Assembly (NCBI RefSeq): GCF_000516985.1
Contig: NW_006917092.1
Coordinates: forward strand, 6,079,888-6,143,887
Origin: Pestalotiopsis fici W106-1
Taxonomy: Eukaryota > Ascomycota > Sordariomycetes > Amphisphaeriales > Sporocadaceae
Length of the DNA stretch: 64,000 nt
Direction: 5' to 3'
Below the pieces are notes generated by a model. That model was not told the origin of the DNA. It saw nothing but the letters and a program-made list of their open reading frames with translations, and ran no database searches. Positions within the stretch are counted from its first letter, which is position 1. Each line of letters opens with the position of its first letter. A program made the position numbers and the translations under genes. Below, in pieces: positions 47,828 to 58,644 of this stretch.

Positions 47828-48664
47828 ATGTCTTTTGACCAGCTATCGTCCATGGAGTCTGGTGGAGGCGGGAGAGGCAATTCCCGCCGTCAAGGTCAAG
47901 GCGCCTACTCCGACTCGCCCGAGTTCAGTCGCCTGTCGCAAGATTTGATGAACACGCTCTTTCATCTCCAGGGCAACAACTCAAAGCTGCGCACCGAAAT
48001 CAACCGCCTCGGCACCCGGCAAGATAACCCCCGATTGCGAGAACGAGTTCAGGCCCTTCTCGAAGAGTCCCGCGACCAGTTCAAGGACGTGGGCGAGGGC
48101 GTCAAGAAGCTGCAACAGTGGGGAGAAGACATCACACCGACGCAAAAATACAGCCAGCAAAAGCTTGCACGCGAGTTTGGCGCGAGTCTCAAGGAGTTCC
48201 AGAGTCTCCAGAGGACGGCCCTCGAGAAGCTCAACGCCAGTGTCAGCGCGGCCAAGGCGGCGCTCGATGCGGAATCTCCCTCGGAGGCCCGCGGCGCTCA
48301 ACAGGATGAACTCCAGCTGCTCCAGCAACAGCAAGAACAGGTGCACTTGGCCAACCAAGACGACGTTGATTTCCAAGATGCCTTGATTGCCGAGCGTGAG
48401 GAGGAAATCCGACAGATTGAGGAAGGCGTTGGAGATTTGAACGTCCTTTTCCGTCAAGTCGCTCAAATTGTCAGCGAGCAAGGCGAACAGTTGGAAACAA
48501 TTGAAAGCAATGCTGTCAACATCCGCGACGACACCAGAGGCGCCGACTACGAGCTGAGAAGCGCAGCAAGATACCAAAAGAATGCCAGGAGCAAGGCCTG
48601 TTGTCTACTGTTGATTCTAGCCGTAATCCTGACTATTGTTCTCTTGGCCGTCTTTCTGGGGTGA
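47828..48664 (+). CDS. PEP12: Endosomal syntaxin PEP12 (Qa-SNARE)
   Basis: Intronless, 278 residues. The order is an N-terminal syntaxin helical bundle (about 30-150, with SRLSQDLMNTLFHLQGNNSKL), a glutamine-rich linker, a t-SNARE motif (about 188-245) with the central layer Gln in NVLFRQVAQIV, and a C-terminal membrane anchor (LLLILAVILTIVLLAVFLG). Cysteines just before the anchor could be palmitoylated. It mediates vesicle fusion at the late endosome/prevacuole. The layout fits Pep12 better than the plasma-membrane syntaxins; the vacuolar Vam3-type role may be shared. Confidence 0.88.
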   Translation: MSFDQLSSMESGGGGRGNSRRQGQGAYSDSPEFSRLSQDLMNTLFHLQGNNSKLRTEINRLGTRQDNPRLRERVQALLEESRDQFKDVGEGVKKLQQWGEDITPTQKYSQQKLAREFGASLKEFQSLQRTALEKLNASVSAAKAALDAESPSEARGAQQDELQLLQQQQEQVHLANQDDVDFQDALIAEREEEIRQIEEGVGDLNVLFRQVAQIVSEQGEQLETIESNAVNIRDDTRGADYELRSAARYQKNARSKACCLLLILAVILTIVLLAVFLG

Positions 48665-48985
48665 TTCGAGGGATATATGATATGAGCAACGTGGATTGGA
48701 ATTGCATTCATGGCGTTTGAGGGGTTTCTGGGTCCAGCGGGTTGATATTCATGTACATTGATGAGCTTGCAAATGCACACCGTTACGTTCTTTATATTCC
48801 TCGTGTAGAGTCCCTCTTTCTAGAAGTAGATTTCAGTGATTCACCTTGATACTGTACATGCTTCGTGCTATTGTCGTACATTGATTTACATGCGCTTCTC
48901 GCCGGATGATTATCTTGTGATGTTGGTGGCGTCTCTAGTTCCGATTGATCATTCAAGCCCTGCGGATGGAATCACGTTCTCATCA
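48665..48985. other. Short intergenic between convergent genes
   Basis: 3' flanks of PEP12 and COX18; nothing else seen. Confidence 0.5.
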
Positions 48986-50212
48986 TCATAGCTTCTCAGG
49001 CGACCGATTCTGGGATTTTGCCAACGCTGGCCGAATGACCGAGAATTCTCTGAGCTTGGCGGACTTGACTCTCTGTTCCATAGGGTAAATCTTTGAAAGT
49101 GTTGACCTCGTTGCCATGGTAGCGAGCAGCGAAGGGATGGTATACAAATGCATTGCTGCTGGAAAGCTGGCGGTGGCGATCAACAGAGCCGGCGAGGCCA
49201 CCATCATAGATCGAAGTAGTCGAACTCGCCAGTCGGGTTCGACCCCGATATTGTCGGCCAGCGTGAGTGATGGACGTGCTTGCGATTGCGATGGTTTCTT
49301 GTCCCTGTTAATCAAGGTATACAATTGGCCAAATAACTTTCTTCGAGCTACTTCGTCCTTCGGGATCACGTTTAGCACCATCAGAACCGTGTAGCAAGTC
49401 GGAAGTATGAAGTAAGGATCCGCAGCTGTCAAGTCTGTAAACCACAGTATTCCATCACTGGCCAATGCTGGATCCAAGACCTGAGCAGCGGTCGACGGCA
49501 AGTCGGCGACCGTCGTTGCGTTGGAAGACACGGCCGCAGCATTCCCAGAAGTGCTGCTCACGACTTGTGCCGTGTCCGATAATGGCGTTGATGGAGCTTG
49601 CAGCGCCGGTGTACTGGCCACTGAATTCCCATCCACATTGGTGTTGGCCTGTAATCCTCGAGACCAGCCACAAATTCTTCGTACCGCTTCGAGGCTCATC
49701 ATCCAAAACGGGAAGCCCAGCAGAATTGAGAGCGTTTTCCACTGCTGTACACCCAGAGCTCGATACAACCTTTTGGTTTGCTTTTTGGCTCGCTTCTCGA
49801 CTTCCTTTTTCATCTCTTCTGGGGGCACTCCTTCACGAATTGAATCTTGCCACAACTTCATGAACCATCCTTGCTGCACAGGAGCAATCTGAGAACGGCG
49901 CTGCAGTAGTCGCGAGGTGTAAATGTTGAAGGGCAGACGGGTTATCATATTCACACCAATGGCTACCAGGGGTATAGTCAAGCCCCATGATAATCCCGTG
50001 ATGCTGTGCAAGGCCACAATGGCATCTTGTGCAGTTTGGCATCCTTCATTGATATAAGGGGAAAGATGATACGCGCGGTGCTGATGAGATGGCGATTGGG
50101 ATGTCAACAGCACTGATGAGACTGGAGAGGCTGCGAGTCGCGAACGGGCCGGAACTCTGCAAAATGGAGCTCCAGCCCGGACAGAAAACATAAGATGATT
50201 TGAGGCAGCCAT
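48986..50212 (-). CDS. COX18: COX18/OXA2-type mitochondrial membrane insertase
   Basis: Intronless, 408 residues. The first roughly 50 residues are basic, Ser/Ala-rich and without acids, as in a mitochondrial presequence. The YidC/Oxa1/Alb3 core follows: TGLSWGLTIPLVAIGVNMITRLPFNIYTSR, a charged helical hairpin (PPEEMKKEVEKRAKKQTKRL) and later membrane helices. The central Ala/Ser/Thr-rich insert (about 195-250) is unusual filler and probably a loop. In yeast this protein exports the C-terminal tail of Cox2 across the inner membrane. It lacks the long C-terminal ribosome-binding tail of Oxa1, supporting the COX18 assignment. Confidence 0.83.
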   Translation of the reverse strand: MAASNHLMFSVRAGAPFCRVPARSRLAASPVSSVLLTSQSPSHQHRAYHLSPYINEGCQTAQDAIVALHSITGLSWGLTIPLVAIGVNMITRLPFNIYTSRLLQRRSQIAPVQQGWFMKLWQDSIREGVPPEEMKKEVEKRAKKQTKRLYRALGVQQWKTLSILLGFPFWMMSLEAVRRICGWSRGLQANTNVDGNSVASTPALQAPSTPLSDTAQVVSSTSGNAAAVSSNATTVADLPSTAAQVLDPALASDGILWFTDLTAADPYFILPTCYTVLMVLNVIPKDEVARRKLFGQLYTLINRDKKPSQSQARPSLTLADNIGVEPDWRVRLLRSMMVASPALLIATASFPAAMHLYTIPSLLATMATRSTLSKIYPMEQRVKSAKLREFSVIRPALAKSQNRSPEKL

Positions 50213-51056
50213 TTCAGACCATCCTCACGATTGCTGTTGTGTACAACTCGTAGGCAAAAGACTTTGCTTCAATCTTCACATTGGATGGTACAGGTGCGGC
50301 CACGATCCAATCAATGCGAGGAAATCGGGTCTGGGTGCAGTTTTAGTGGTTGGTGTTAGCGGTTACAGTGGAAAAGGCGTGGGAGGCATGCAAAACGATT
50401 TTCTACAAAACAGGAGACGGCGCATGAATTGTATGGTTTCTGAATGTCCATAACGAGATAGTACAACAAGTTCCGTGATAGAAATACTTCTTTATCGCTT
50501 TGTAGAAAGGTAAAACAATGCTTGCAAATCGTGATATCTTCTACCTTGTGTACATAATCAGCCCAGCTCCATGTGTTGGAACGGGTCGAACAGCCACATG
50601 GCACATGCAAACGCCGCCACAGTGGTCATGATGTTTGAAGCTTGAAGCTTGAAGCTAGCGCCAAAATTTACGTACCCCAGGACCCCGACAGCGCTGCAGG
50701 GTGAGCTGCACTGCGGGTCTCGGATTACGACGTTGAGACCTGGCAATGTTTAACGTCGATCTGGTCTGTAGGTATGTATACCATTCTTTTGCAACACCTT
50801 CACCCTTTGACCTGTGATCACAGGTTAATTATTGACTCTTCTTCAAGCTTCTTTCCCTTTCAATGGGCCATGTTGACTTACTGACCACCAGCAGTTTTGC
50901 CTGGCAGGAGGTTATTGTCTTTTTCCTTTCATAGACTGTCCCTCGTTTACACATTCACCGTCACCTCGACCTGAACGACTTTCCAGCCTCGAAACGTCGC
51001 ATGAGCGTTCTGCGCTGCTCCGAACCGCCGACTTTCGCCAAAGCCCTTCTCTCATC
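50213..51056. other. Divergent promoter of COX18 and ALG11
   Basis: 844 bp without a supported gene. Confidence 0.55.
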
Positions 51057-52806
51057 ATGGCATCCTCAGCTCTCATCTATACGGCAGCTGCCATTGGTTT
51101 AACTCCTTTCTTGGCCGTACTGTTCTGGAACTACGGACTCCCGACCTTCTTCCGCTTCCTCTCGAGAACCATCGGCGCCAGTCTTGGATGGTATTTGCGA
51201 CGCAAGACAGATGGCCGGCGGGCACTTATTGAGCGACTCTCCAGAGAACAAGAGCAAGAATTTGAAAAGAGCGGCTCAAAGAAGCCGAGCGACAGTCTAG
51301 ACGACGAGTGGGAACACATCGATCCCTCGACAGCTGGCACATCCAAGAGCGAGGGAAACCCGGACTGGGATGGTATTGTCGGATTCTTCCACCCCTTTTG
51401 CAATGCTGGAGGCGGTGGTGAGAGAGTCTTGTGGGCAGCCATTCGCGCTACGCAGAAGAAGTGGCCCAAGGCCAAATGTGTCGTCTACACTGGTGATCAT
51501 GATGTGACCAAGGACAAGATTCTTGAGAGGGTAGAGGTTAGTATTTCAATCTCACACAAGTTAGGCCCTTCTAAGCTAATCATTGCCACAGAATACCTTT
51601 AGTATTCACATTCATCCCCCGACTGTCACATTTCTCTACCTTTCCACTCGACGATTCGTTCTTGCATCGACATGGCCCCATTTCACCTTGGCTGGACAGT
51701 CCTTGGGCTCACTCATTCTCGGTTGGGACGCATTTTCCCTTTTGGTCCCAGATATTTTTGTTGATACCATGGGCTACGCCTTTGTTCTTGGACTAAGCAA
51801 GATGCTCTTCCCGGAGATGCCAACCGGCGCATATGTCCACTACCCGACCATTTCGACGGACATGATTGAGTCGCTCGATCCAGAGAGTCCCCTTGGCAGC
51901 CGAGGAGTCAATGCAGGCCAGGGAGCAGGTCTCAAGGGACTTGTGAAGCGATACTACTGGAATATCTTTGCAGCTGTCTATTGTTGGATGGGAGCTTCGA
52001 TAGATGTGGTGATGACAAACTCTACGTGGACTCAGGCACATATTAAGAAGCTCTGGGGTCCCCGCCGTGCCAAGAGGTCTAGAGAACATCCCATTGTTGT
52101 CGTCTACCCCCCTTGCGCTGTCAGAGAGCTGGAAAGGGAGATTGAAATTTCGGAAGAGAGCGAGAAGCAGCGAGAGAAAGCGCTTCTCTACATTGCCCAG
52201 TTCCGTCCCGAGAAGAATCACAGTTTGATTGTAAACTCTTTTGCCGAGTTGGTCAACAGTGGCTCGGAGGCATCGAAGAATACCCGGCTAGTGCTTGTTG
52301 GAAGCGTTCGTGATGACAGCGACTCTAAACGCGTCTACCAGCTGCGTCTTCTGGTCAATGAACTCGGAATTAAGGATCGTGTCACATTCCAACTGGATGC
52401 GAGCTGGCCTGATATTCTTCAATGGCTACGCAAGGCTTACATTGGTGTCAACGGCATGTGGAACGAGCACTTTGGTATCGGCTGCGTCGAGTACCAGGCA
52501 GCTGGTCTCATCGGAGTTGTGCACAACAGTGGTGGCCCCAAGCTTGATATCTTCACCGAGGTTGATGGCGAACCCACAGGTATGTCGAAGTCTTTTTTGT
52601 TTGCATGAGAGCGAAGCTAACAAGCGCCAGGTTTCCATGCAACCACCGCATCTGAATTTGCTCAAGGTTATGACAAGGCCCTGTCTCTACCCAACCCCCT
52701 GTCGGTGAGAAAGCGGGCACGAGTCTCTTCCATGAGGTTCACCGAGGAAGAATTCGCAAGAAGGTGGCTTGCACAGATGAACACACTGGTAGGGATGAAG
52801 AACTGA
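51057..52806 (+). CDS. ALG11: ALG11, GDP-Man:Man3GlcNAc2-PP-dolichol alpha-1,2-mannosyltransferase
   Basis: Three exons: 51057-51536, 51592-52579 and 52631-52806; 547 residues. It adds the fourth and fifth mannoses to the dolichol-linked N-glycan precursor on the cytosolic face of the ER. An N-terminal membrane helix is followed by [17 protein letters not shown], the ALG11 signature, then [38 protein letters not shown] and the donor-binding [20 protein letters not shown] (GT4 type, E-x7-E pattern). It is essential for N-glycosylation in model yeasts. Confidence 0.94.
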
Positions 52807-53101
52807 GGGAAAAGCATATACATGAATTTCGTCCATGCTCACCGTACGTTGTTTGGCCACGTGTGGTTTTAGACATATTTCTGGTCCCATGATACCCAAG
52901 AGAGTTGCATTAAGTCAAGAGTTGATCTAGAAACCTCACTACAAAAATCAAAAGAAACGTTATCCCATTGTCCAAAAAAGTCACAGTGAAATATTTTGCA
53001 TTGGTGGCACTGATTGATGATTTCTATTCATCAGTATTCCAACTACACAAATGCTTCACGATCGCGTGTTGAAGGTCACTCATAAGCCCCGAGGTGAGGC
53101 A
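52807..53101. other. Short intergenic between convergent genes
   Basis: 3' flanks of ALG11 and the transporter; nothing else seen. Confidence 0.5.
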
Positions 53102-54731
53102 TCACGTGCCTCTTACTTTTACATGTGATTGCAGTTTGTGATCGTTATCCTGTTCGGGAGAAACTGACTTCTCCGGGCCATGGTAGATGACACCAATCTG
53201 TCGGACCACGAACCAAGCTGGGATAACTGCGAGCCCCCACAAGGCAAAATTTACGCCCAATGCTGATATTAGCTGCGAAAGGGTCAGCGCAAGGTTACCA
53301 AAAGCATGTTGCGAGATGAATACGAACCGGGGCAGAGGTCGAACTAATCCCACTGGAAATGCACTGACCGGCAGCTTCGGCACCACGGGCCAAAGACATA
53401 TAACGAGCAATCTCACTCGGCTCGCGGGCGAGGAAGCTGATCATCCAAAAGCCAAAGTTGTAAGTGAGGGAAAAGTTGATCTGCCAGAAAATGTAGAGCG
53501 CCCAGCCTTTGCCAAAACCGACGTCGTCCCAGTCAAGCGCTGGCTTGTGCTGCGTGTATTGATTTTGGACAATAACGCCCCAGATCCAGCACCCACCGAT
53601 CAAAGACATCATGAAAATGTAACCGTAGCGGGCGCGCTTGTTGAGGTCGTACCTGGTCCAGTCCAAGAAGGCTCCAAAGATCAATGTCGCCACTACCTGA
53701 GCCAGGGCCGATACTAGGGACGCCAGAGCTCGTGAACGGACCGAGAAGTATAATGACAAATACGAGCCTATGTATGGAAGCTCCCAAGTTACGTAGACAA
53801 AGTACGGCAAGCTGCCAATGTTAGTGCCCATGCCGCGCATCTGGCATCTATGACTTACATGAGGAAAAAGTCTTTTCGGAGAACGACTTGCAAAAGACCT
53901 TTGGCTTCGTCCTTGTCGGAAATACGCTCGGCAATCTGTACACGGGTTCCATTCCTTCGTATGACTTGTTCAGGTGATGTAAACAAGAACGAAGCAGCCG
54001 GTCCTAGACATTCTGCTCCGGTTGTCAGAATGAAGTGTTTGCAGCTTAGATGTGACCAGACCTACGAAGAACCACAAACACAATGTAAGTCCTCCAGTCA
54101 AGTTTCCCCGTGCTGGCACCTTTATAGTTGAAGGCAAGGTTGATGATGCCACCTAGGATGGAGCCACTGTTCCGATACGTGAGCCAGTAGGCGAGATAAC
54201 GTCCCCTTCTTTCCGGCTCGGGGTAGCTCAGCATGATGGCGCCTTCAGTGGCCCAGAATATTCCAGCCGAGACGCCGCATGCTGCGGATCCCAGGTATAT
54301 GAACCAGACCGTGCCGTAGCGGTTGTTGGTGTAGAGTGCCGCCGAATAGACAACGTAGCCGGCGGTCCCGAATATCAGGGCGGCCCGGTACCCGAATCTG
54401 TTCACCACTAAGCTGCCGGCAAGGCAGGTAAATGTCATTATTGCGAACAAAATAGCATTCCCAGCCCTACTAATATTAACAAGCAGTTCAAGAGTAAGAG
54501 GCACTGGACTGACATGACCAAGTATGGGGTTTGCTGCCCGCCGGCGCCGACCGAGTTCATGGCGTTCCAGAGCCCAGGAGCGGCAAAGGCGGCGATTCCC
54601 ACGACGGTTGCATTGAAAAAGACGCCTCTGTACCAGGAGTACTTTTCGGTCGAGCTTGCCGGCAGAGGCTCTTCAGTTTGTACTTGTGCCGCGTCATTTT
54701 TGGAAGCTGTCATTGTAAAATTGTTGTTCAT
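53102..54731 (-). CDS. UNC93-like major facilitator transporter
   Basis: Five exons on the minus strand: 54514-54731, 54066-54466, 53859-54012, 53328-53811 and 53102-53272; 475 residues, about 11-12 hydrophobic segments. Family landmarks: YRGVFFNATVVGIAAFAAPGLWNAMNSVGAGGQ at the start, FWATEGAIMLSYPEPERRGRYL after helix 5, and FGFWMISFLAREPSEIARYM in the late part. This is the fungal UNC93-like/DUF895 branch of the MFS; substrates are unknown. The start could also be the ATG at 54713, six codons further in. It is divergent from the TauD-like dioxygenase, with 546 bp between the starts. Confidence 0.84.
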
Positions 54732-55277
54732 CACTATTCTCCAGTATTTCTTGCCACAAATATTGTAATATGAAAGAAAATAAGCAAGTAATTCTACATA
54801 TACAATAATAGTTGCGCAGTACGTCACTTATTAGAGTTCGAGCCAAATCGGAACTTCGTGACTGAGAGAGGTCACTGGCGCCCCGGAAGCCACACGGCAT
54901 TGCGTGCTAAAAACCAAGGCATCGCCGACCGATATAGCTCTATAGGTGGCCGTGGTCCTTTAAAAATGTCCAGTGGTCTTGCAGGTCAGACAATAAGTCT
55001 CCAATGGTATTGCTCGATATTCGTAATTGTGGGGATGGTTACACTGACGACAATACAAGGATGATTGACGAATTTCGGGAGGTTCCCGACAGTCGCATGC
55101 GGAGGTCTTGCAGTCCTGTGGGCGCCTCAATCGGGGGCAGGATGCATACTGCAGTATAGACCGGCAAAGCTATATGGTTTGAGAGACACATTGTATTCCT
55201 CTCGACATGCTGAATGCAGGTGGTTGAATTCATTCTCTTCTTCAATCGCCACAACTAATTCGCATTCTATATCCACG
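54732..55277. other. Divergent promoter of transporter and dioxygenase
   Basis: 546 bp, no supported gene; common control of the two genes is possible but not shown. Confidence 0.45.
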
Positions 55278-56674
55278 ATGGCAAAGCATCGCTTTGAGGC
55301 TTTTTCCTTCAATGGTCAGCAAGATACAGCGAAACTTGGCTTTGACCATGGCGTGTCTTTTCCGTTGGCTCTGAGGCCGGCGGATGGGTGGACACCAACG
55401 CTCGATGAGGCCATAGCGACAATCCGCCAACTTTCCGACTCTGGTGACATTTTCAGACAAGTACAACATCATGGGGGCGCATTTCTGATCCGCGGTCTCC
55501 CCATTTGCACGGCAGAGGACTACAGTAAAGTTGCACATGCTTTCGGGTTTCCTCCCCACGAAGAAGTAGGAAGGCCTCCATTGCGCACAGTGCTTGCGAG
55601 GAATGTCAAGACTGCGAATGAAGGGTAAGGTCCACGGTGCGCGTGTAGAATGATAATGAATACACGTTGATTAGATATGTCAAGGCCGCCTGAACTTCCC
55701 ATATGGCCACATAATGAGTATGGCTGGTCGACGATCAATCCGTCCTGGCTTACATTCTCGTGTTTGGATGTGCCAGAGTCCGGTTAGTCATAACCCCCTT
55801 ACATTACACATGGTATTGTATCACCTGAGCTGAATAAGTTACAAGGAGGAGAAACACCAATCATTTCCAGTCTCGGACTAGCTGCTTCTCTAAAAGAGCA
55901 TGCTCCCGAGTTTGTTCAGAAGCTTCTGGCCAAGGGAGTCAAGTACGTTTACCGATACGGTGTCGAAGACGTGGCATCGAATACCGGCACCAGCGTATTG
56001 GGGGCGTATGGTCAACATGTCCATCCTGAAGACGACGCTGAGACGAGACGGTCCAGAATTGAAAAGGAGGTGCGAAGACATAGCAACCGTTTCGAGTGGC
56101 ATGGGGATGGGTCACTATCAGTGACGCATATTGTCCCAAGTTAGAGTCTCTTCAGGTCCTGGCACGCGCAAAAGATAGTTTTGCTGACATTTGAAATAGT
56201 AATTCGAATCCACAGAGACACGGGATTGACGACGTGGTTTGGCAACCTAACAAGTGCCTGGGGCCGCAGCAAGTATCACGGAGCCACGGAGCCGCCCTAT
56301 CGGGGCGATGACGACTCTTACCACCCTCCACCATTATATGGCGACGATACAAAGATTGAGAAGGAGTACTTGGATCTCGCGCTAGAGCTTGCCGAAGCGT
56401 CTCAGGTACTGATTTCCTGGGAAAAGGGCGACATTGTACTATTGGATGTACGCGTTTACAGTTCATTGTTCTTTCTTTCTGTCTTTCTTTCCATACTAGG
56501 TACTGATCAATTATGCAGAACTATGCGGTCATGCATTCCAGGTCTCCTTGGGTTGGCAAGAGGACGGTGCTGGCAGCACTTTGGGACTCTGAGGTGACTC
56601 GAATTGCGGACTTTTCAGCTGTAGGACTCAATGGGACAGAGGGAAATTCGAATGCGACCGAGGCCAGACTGTAG
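55278..56674 (+). CDS. TauD/TfdA-family Fe(II)/2-oxoglutarate-dependent dioxygenase
   Basis: Five exons: 55278-55624, 55685-55782, 55846-56139, 56200-56447 and 56519-56674; 380 residues, all phases kept. The family oxidises a small substrate with O2 and 2-oxoglutarate, giving succinate and CO2. The first metal motif H-x-E is in WPHNEYGW, the distal His in NYAVMHSRSPW, and the 2-oxoglutarate-binding arginine probably in WVGKRTVLAALW. GETPIISS and WFGNLTSAWG are typical of fungal TauD-like proteins. Intron 1 uses an AAG acceptor at 55682-55684, the acceptor found that keeps the frame; it is the least certain junction. It may work with the divergent transporter on an organic acid or sulfonate, but the substrate is unknown. 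Confidence 0.82.
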
Positions 56675-56742
56675 AACTGGATAAAGGGGTATTGCGAGAG
56701 GTTTGTTCAAATCCACAAATGACAAGGCAGTGTTTATCCGAA

Positions 56743-57570
56743 TCATGTCTCAGGCGGTCTTTGCGGATATCTAGGATGAACCTCATCATAAACAACCCCC
56801 CAGTTCTCTTCTTCCCTCCACCAGACACCCAAATCAGGTCGATAAGCTTGTAGGGAATTGACTTGCCACTCTTGCCTGCGGTCGCGCCCAGGCTTTGAGG
56901 CAGCATTCCAAGGTCTGAGCTTACGGACGTGCATCTCAATATTGGCCACGCGACTGATGGCATCTTGCGGCGGAGATTCTCCCCAACTCTCCTCGTTTCC
57001 TTCACCAAGAGACGCTTCTATCTCTTTCCGAAGAAGCCACTTTCTGTACTCAATCTCCCCAAACATGGTACTTAGCAACGTCTTCCACTCAAACCACATG
57101 CTCCTGCTAGAAATGTCCATCTTCAGACCTGGAAAGCCGGTATCTTCCACATGACCCATGAGCCAGATCTGATATAGTAATGACGGTGAGCCATTTTCTA
57201 TCGAACTCAGATAACGTTGGTGCTCGCGCGTCCAGGCACGCTCTGCCTGCTGTTCCAGTCTCGCCATCAGTTCGGGCGGCATGCGAGGTGGGGCGTCGCG
57301 CCGGTCGGCCGGGGCATGGGCAAAACACACCACGGACCGGTCGTTCTCCGCGAACCCGGCAAACGTCAGGTCAATAATCTCGGCGAGCTCCGTGCGAATG
57401 ACCATACGGCGCAGGTAGACGTCTGTGAACGCCGTCTCCGTGGCGGCCTTGAACGCGTGCGATACGCGCCGGCAGTTTAGCCAGGTGCGGGGTAGATAGT
57501 GTGGTTCGCTGACATGTCCGAGGATCCTAGTCCAGATCTCGAGTGGGAGTGATGGTATCGTCATATCCAT
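56743..57570 (-). CDS. F-box-like protein of unknown function
   Basis: Intronless, 275 residues. The N-terminus (IPSLPLEIWTRILGHVSEP...LNCRRVSHAFKAATE) fits an F-box, which docks proteins to SCF ubiquitin ligases through Skp1. The rest has no repeat or domain I recognise and is Trp/Arg/Glu-rich. The gene is convergent with the dioxygenase, about 70 bp apart. Confidence 0.68.
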   Translation of the reverse strand: MDMTIPSLPLEIWTRILGHVSEPHYLPRTWLNCRRVSHAFKAATETAFTDVYLRRMVIRTELAEIIDLTFAGFAENDRSVVCFAHAPADRRDAPPRMPPELMARLEQQAERAWTREHQRYLSSIENGSPSLLYQIWLMGHVEDTGFPGLKMDISSRSMWFEWKTLLSTMFGEIEYRKWLLRKEIEASLGEGNEESWGESPPQDAISRVANIEMHVRKLRPWNAASKPGRDRRQEWQVNSLQAYRPDLGVWWREEENWGVVYDEVHPRYPQRPPET

Positions 57571-58152
57571 GTCAATTGCCCCCTCAGACGGCGAAAGAGA
57601 GGCGGTGAAATGCGTGGCTTGTTCCTGAACTGCATGGCATGAATTCAGCCCGTGCTAAGTTAGTGTGTAAAAATGGCGTCGAGCCATAGTACAGGCGAAT
57701 TCGATCATCAATATCAAAGATGCTCAGCCAATGCAACGGGGAATATTCAACAACCATTTACTCCAGTTCATCAAATTTGTTATTCGCGACCATATTGACT
57801 CAGGCAGAAATAATAATAATGCTCAACCATCTAGAAATGCATGTTTCTAGAGGTAGGCACATTGCCGCCTTTTTAATCCTCAGCTTGCTCCGAAACCGTG
57901 ACGTTCCTTTGGCTCCCTGTAATCCATCATAGTCAAATTGCTCTGCGAGTGAGGTTGCGTGGCCTCATATTCCACTTCGTAAGCCTTTATTCGCAGGATA
58001 TTATGGCCATCCACGGCGCCAAACCCGGCGTGTGGAGAGTTGTGGTCTTGTTGGTAATGTGCGTGGGATAGAGTCTCTTTATGGTCACGCTAAGTAGATC
58101 CAAGTGCTATTGTCCTTATTTATGGCCTGCACATATTATCCTATGTTTGCAA
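57571..58152. other. Intergenic, about 580 bp
   Basis: No supported gene or repeat. Confidence 0.5.
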
Positions 58153-58644
58153 TTAAGCATCCGCAGTGCTGTTGTTGCCCTCAAAGTGAATAATCTCGTG
58201 ACCAACGACAAAATGGCCAATCGACATGTTACTCTTAGTAGATGCATCCTTCTCTAGCTCTGCCCATTCAGGATCCATTGTCAAGGCGTGCATATCGTCC
58301 AAACTCTTAAGCCAATATGTCGTCACCAGATCATAATCAGGTACCGTCCAGGCTGATCTACCCATGTTGTTCTGAAGGGAATCACGAAGAGGTTTTCTGA
58401 ACCCAGCAGGCTGGATTGTCTAACGTCATGCGTCAGGTATCTATGATTTGACAGGAAATGAGTCGGGGATTCATAGTGTAGCATAGCCTACCTGTGTCCA
58501 TTTCACGATACCGTACCTCTTGATGAGAGGAGCAGCCTTGACCGGGTACTCCGTCGTAGCCCATTTCATGAATTCGTCTTGGGGCATGCCATTCTTCTTG
58601 TAGATACAGACATCAAACTTGATAAGCGGAGTGGGCCGAGACAT
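58153..58644 (-). CDS. EthD-domain small protein
   Basis: Two exons on the minus strand: 58492-58644 and 58153-58419 (intron 72 bp); 139 residues. The pattern matches the dimeric alpha-beta barrel EthD family: IKFDVCIYKKNGMPQDEF at the start, a middle PDYDLVTTYWLKSLDDMHAL, and a last strand GHFVVGHEIIHFEG. Fungal members include dehydratase-like and cyclase-like enzymes of secondary metabolism, but many are unassigned, and there is no biosynthetic core gene nearby. Confidence 0.78.
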
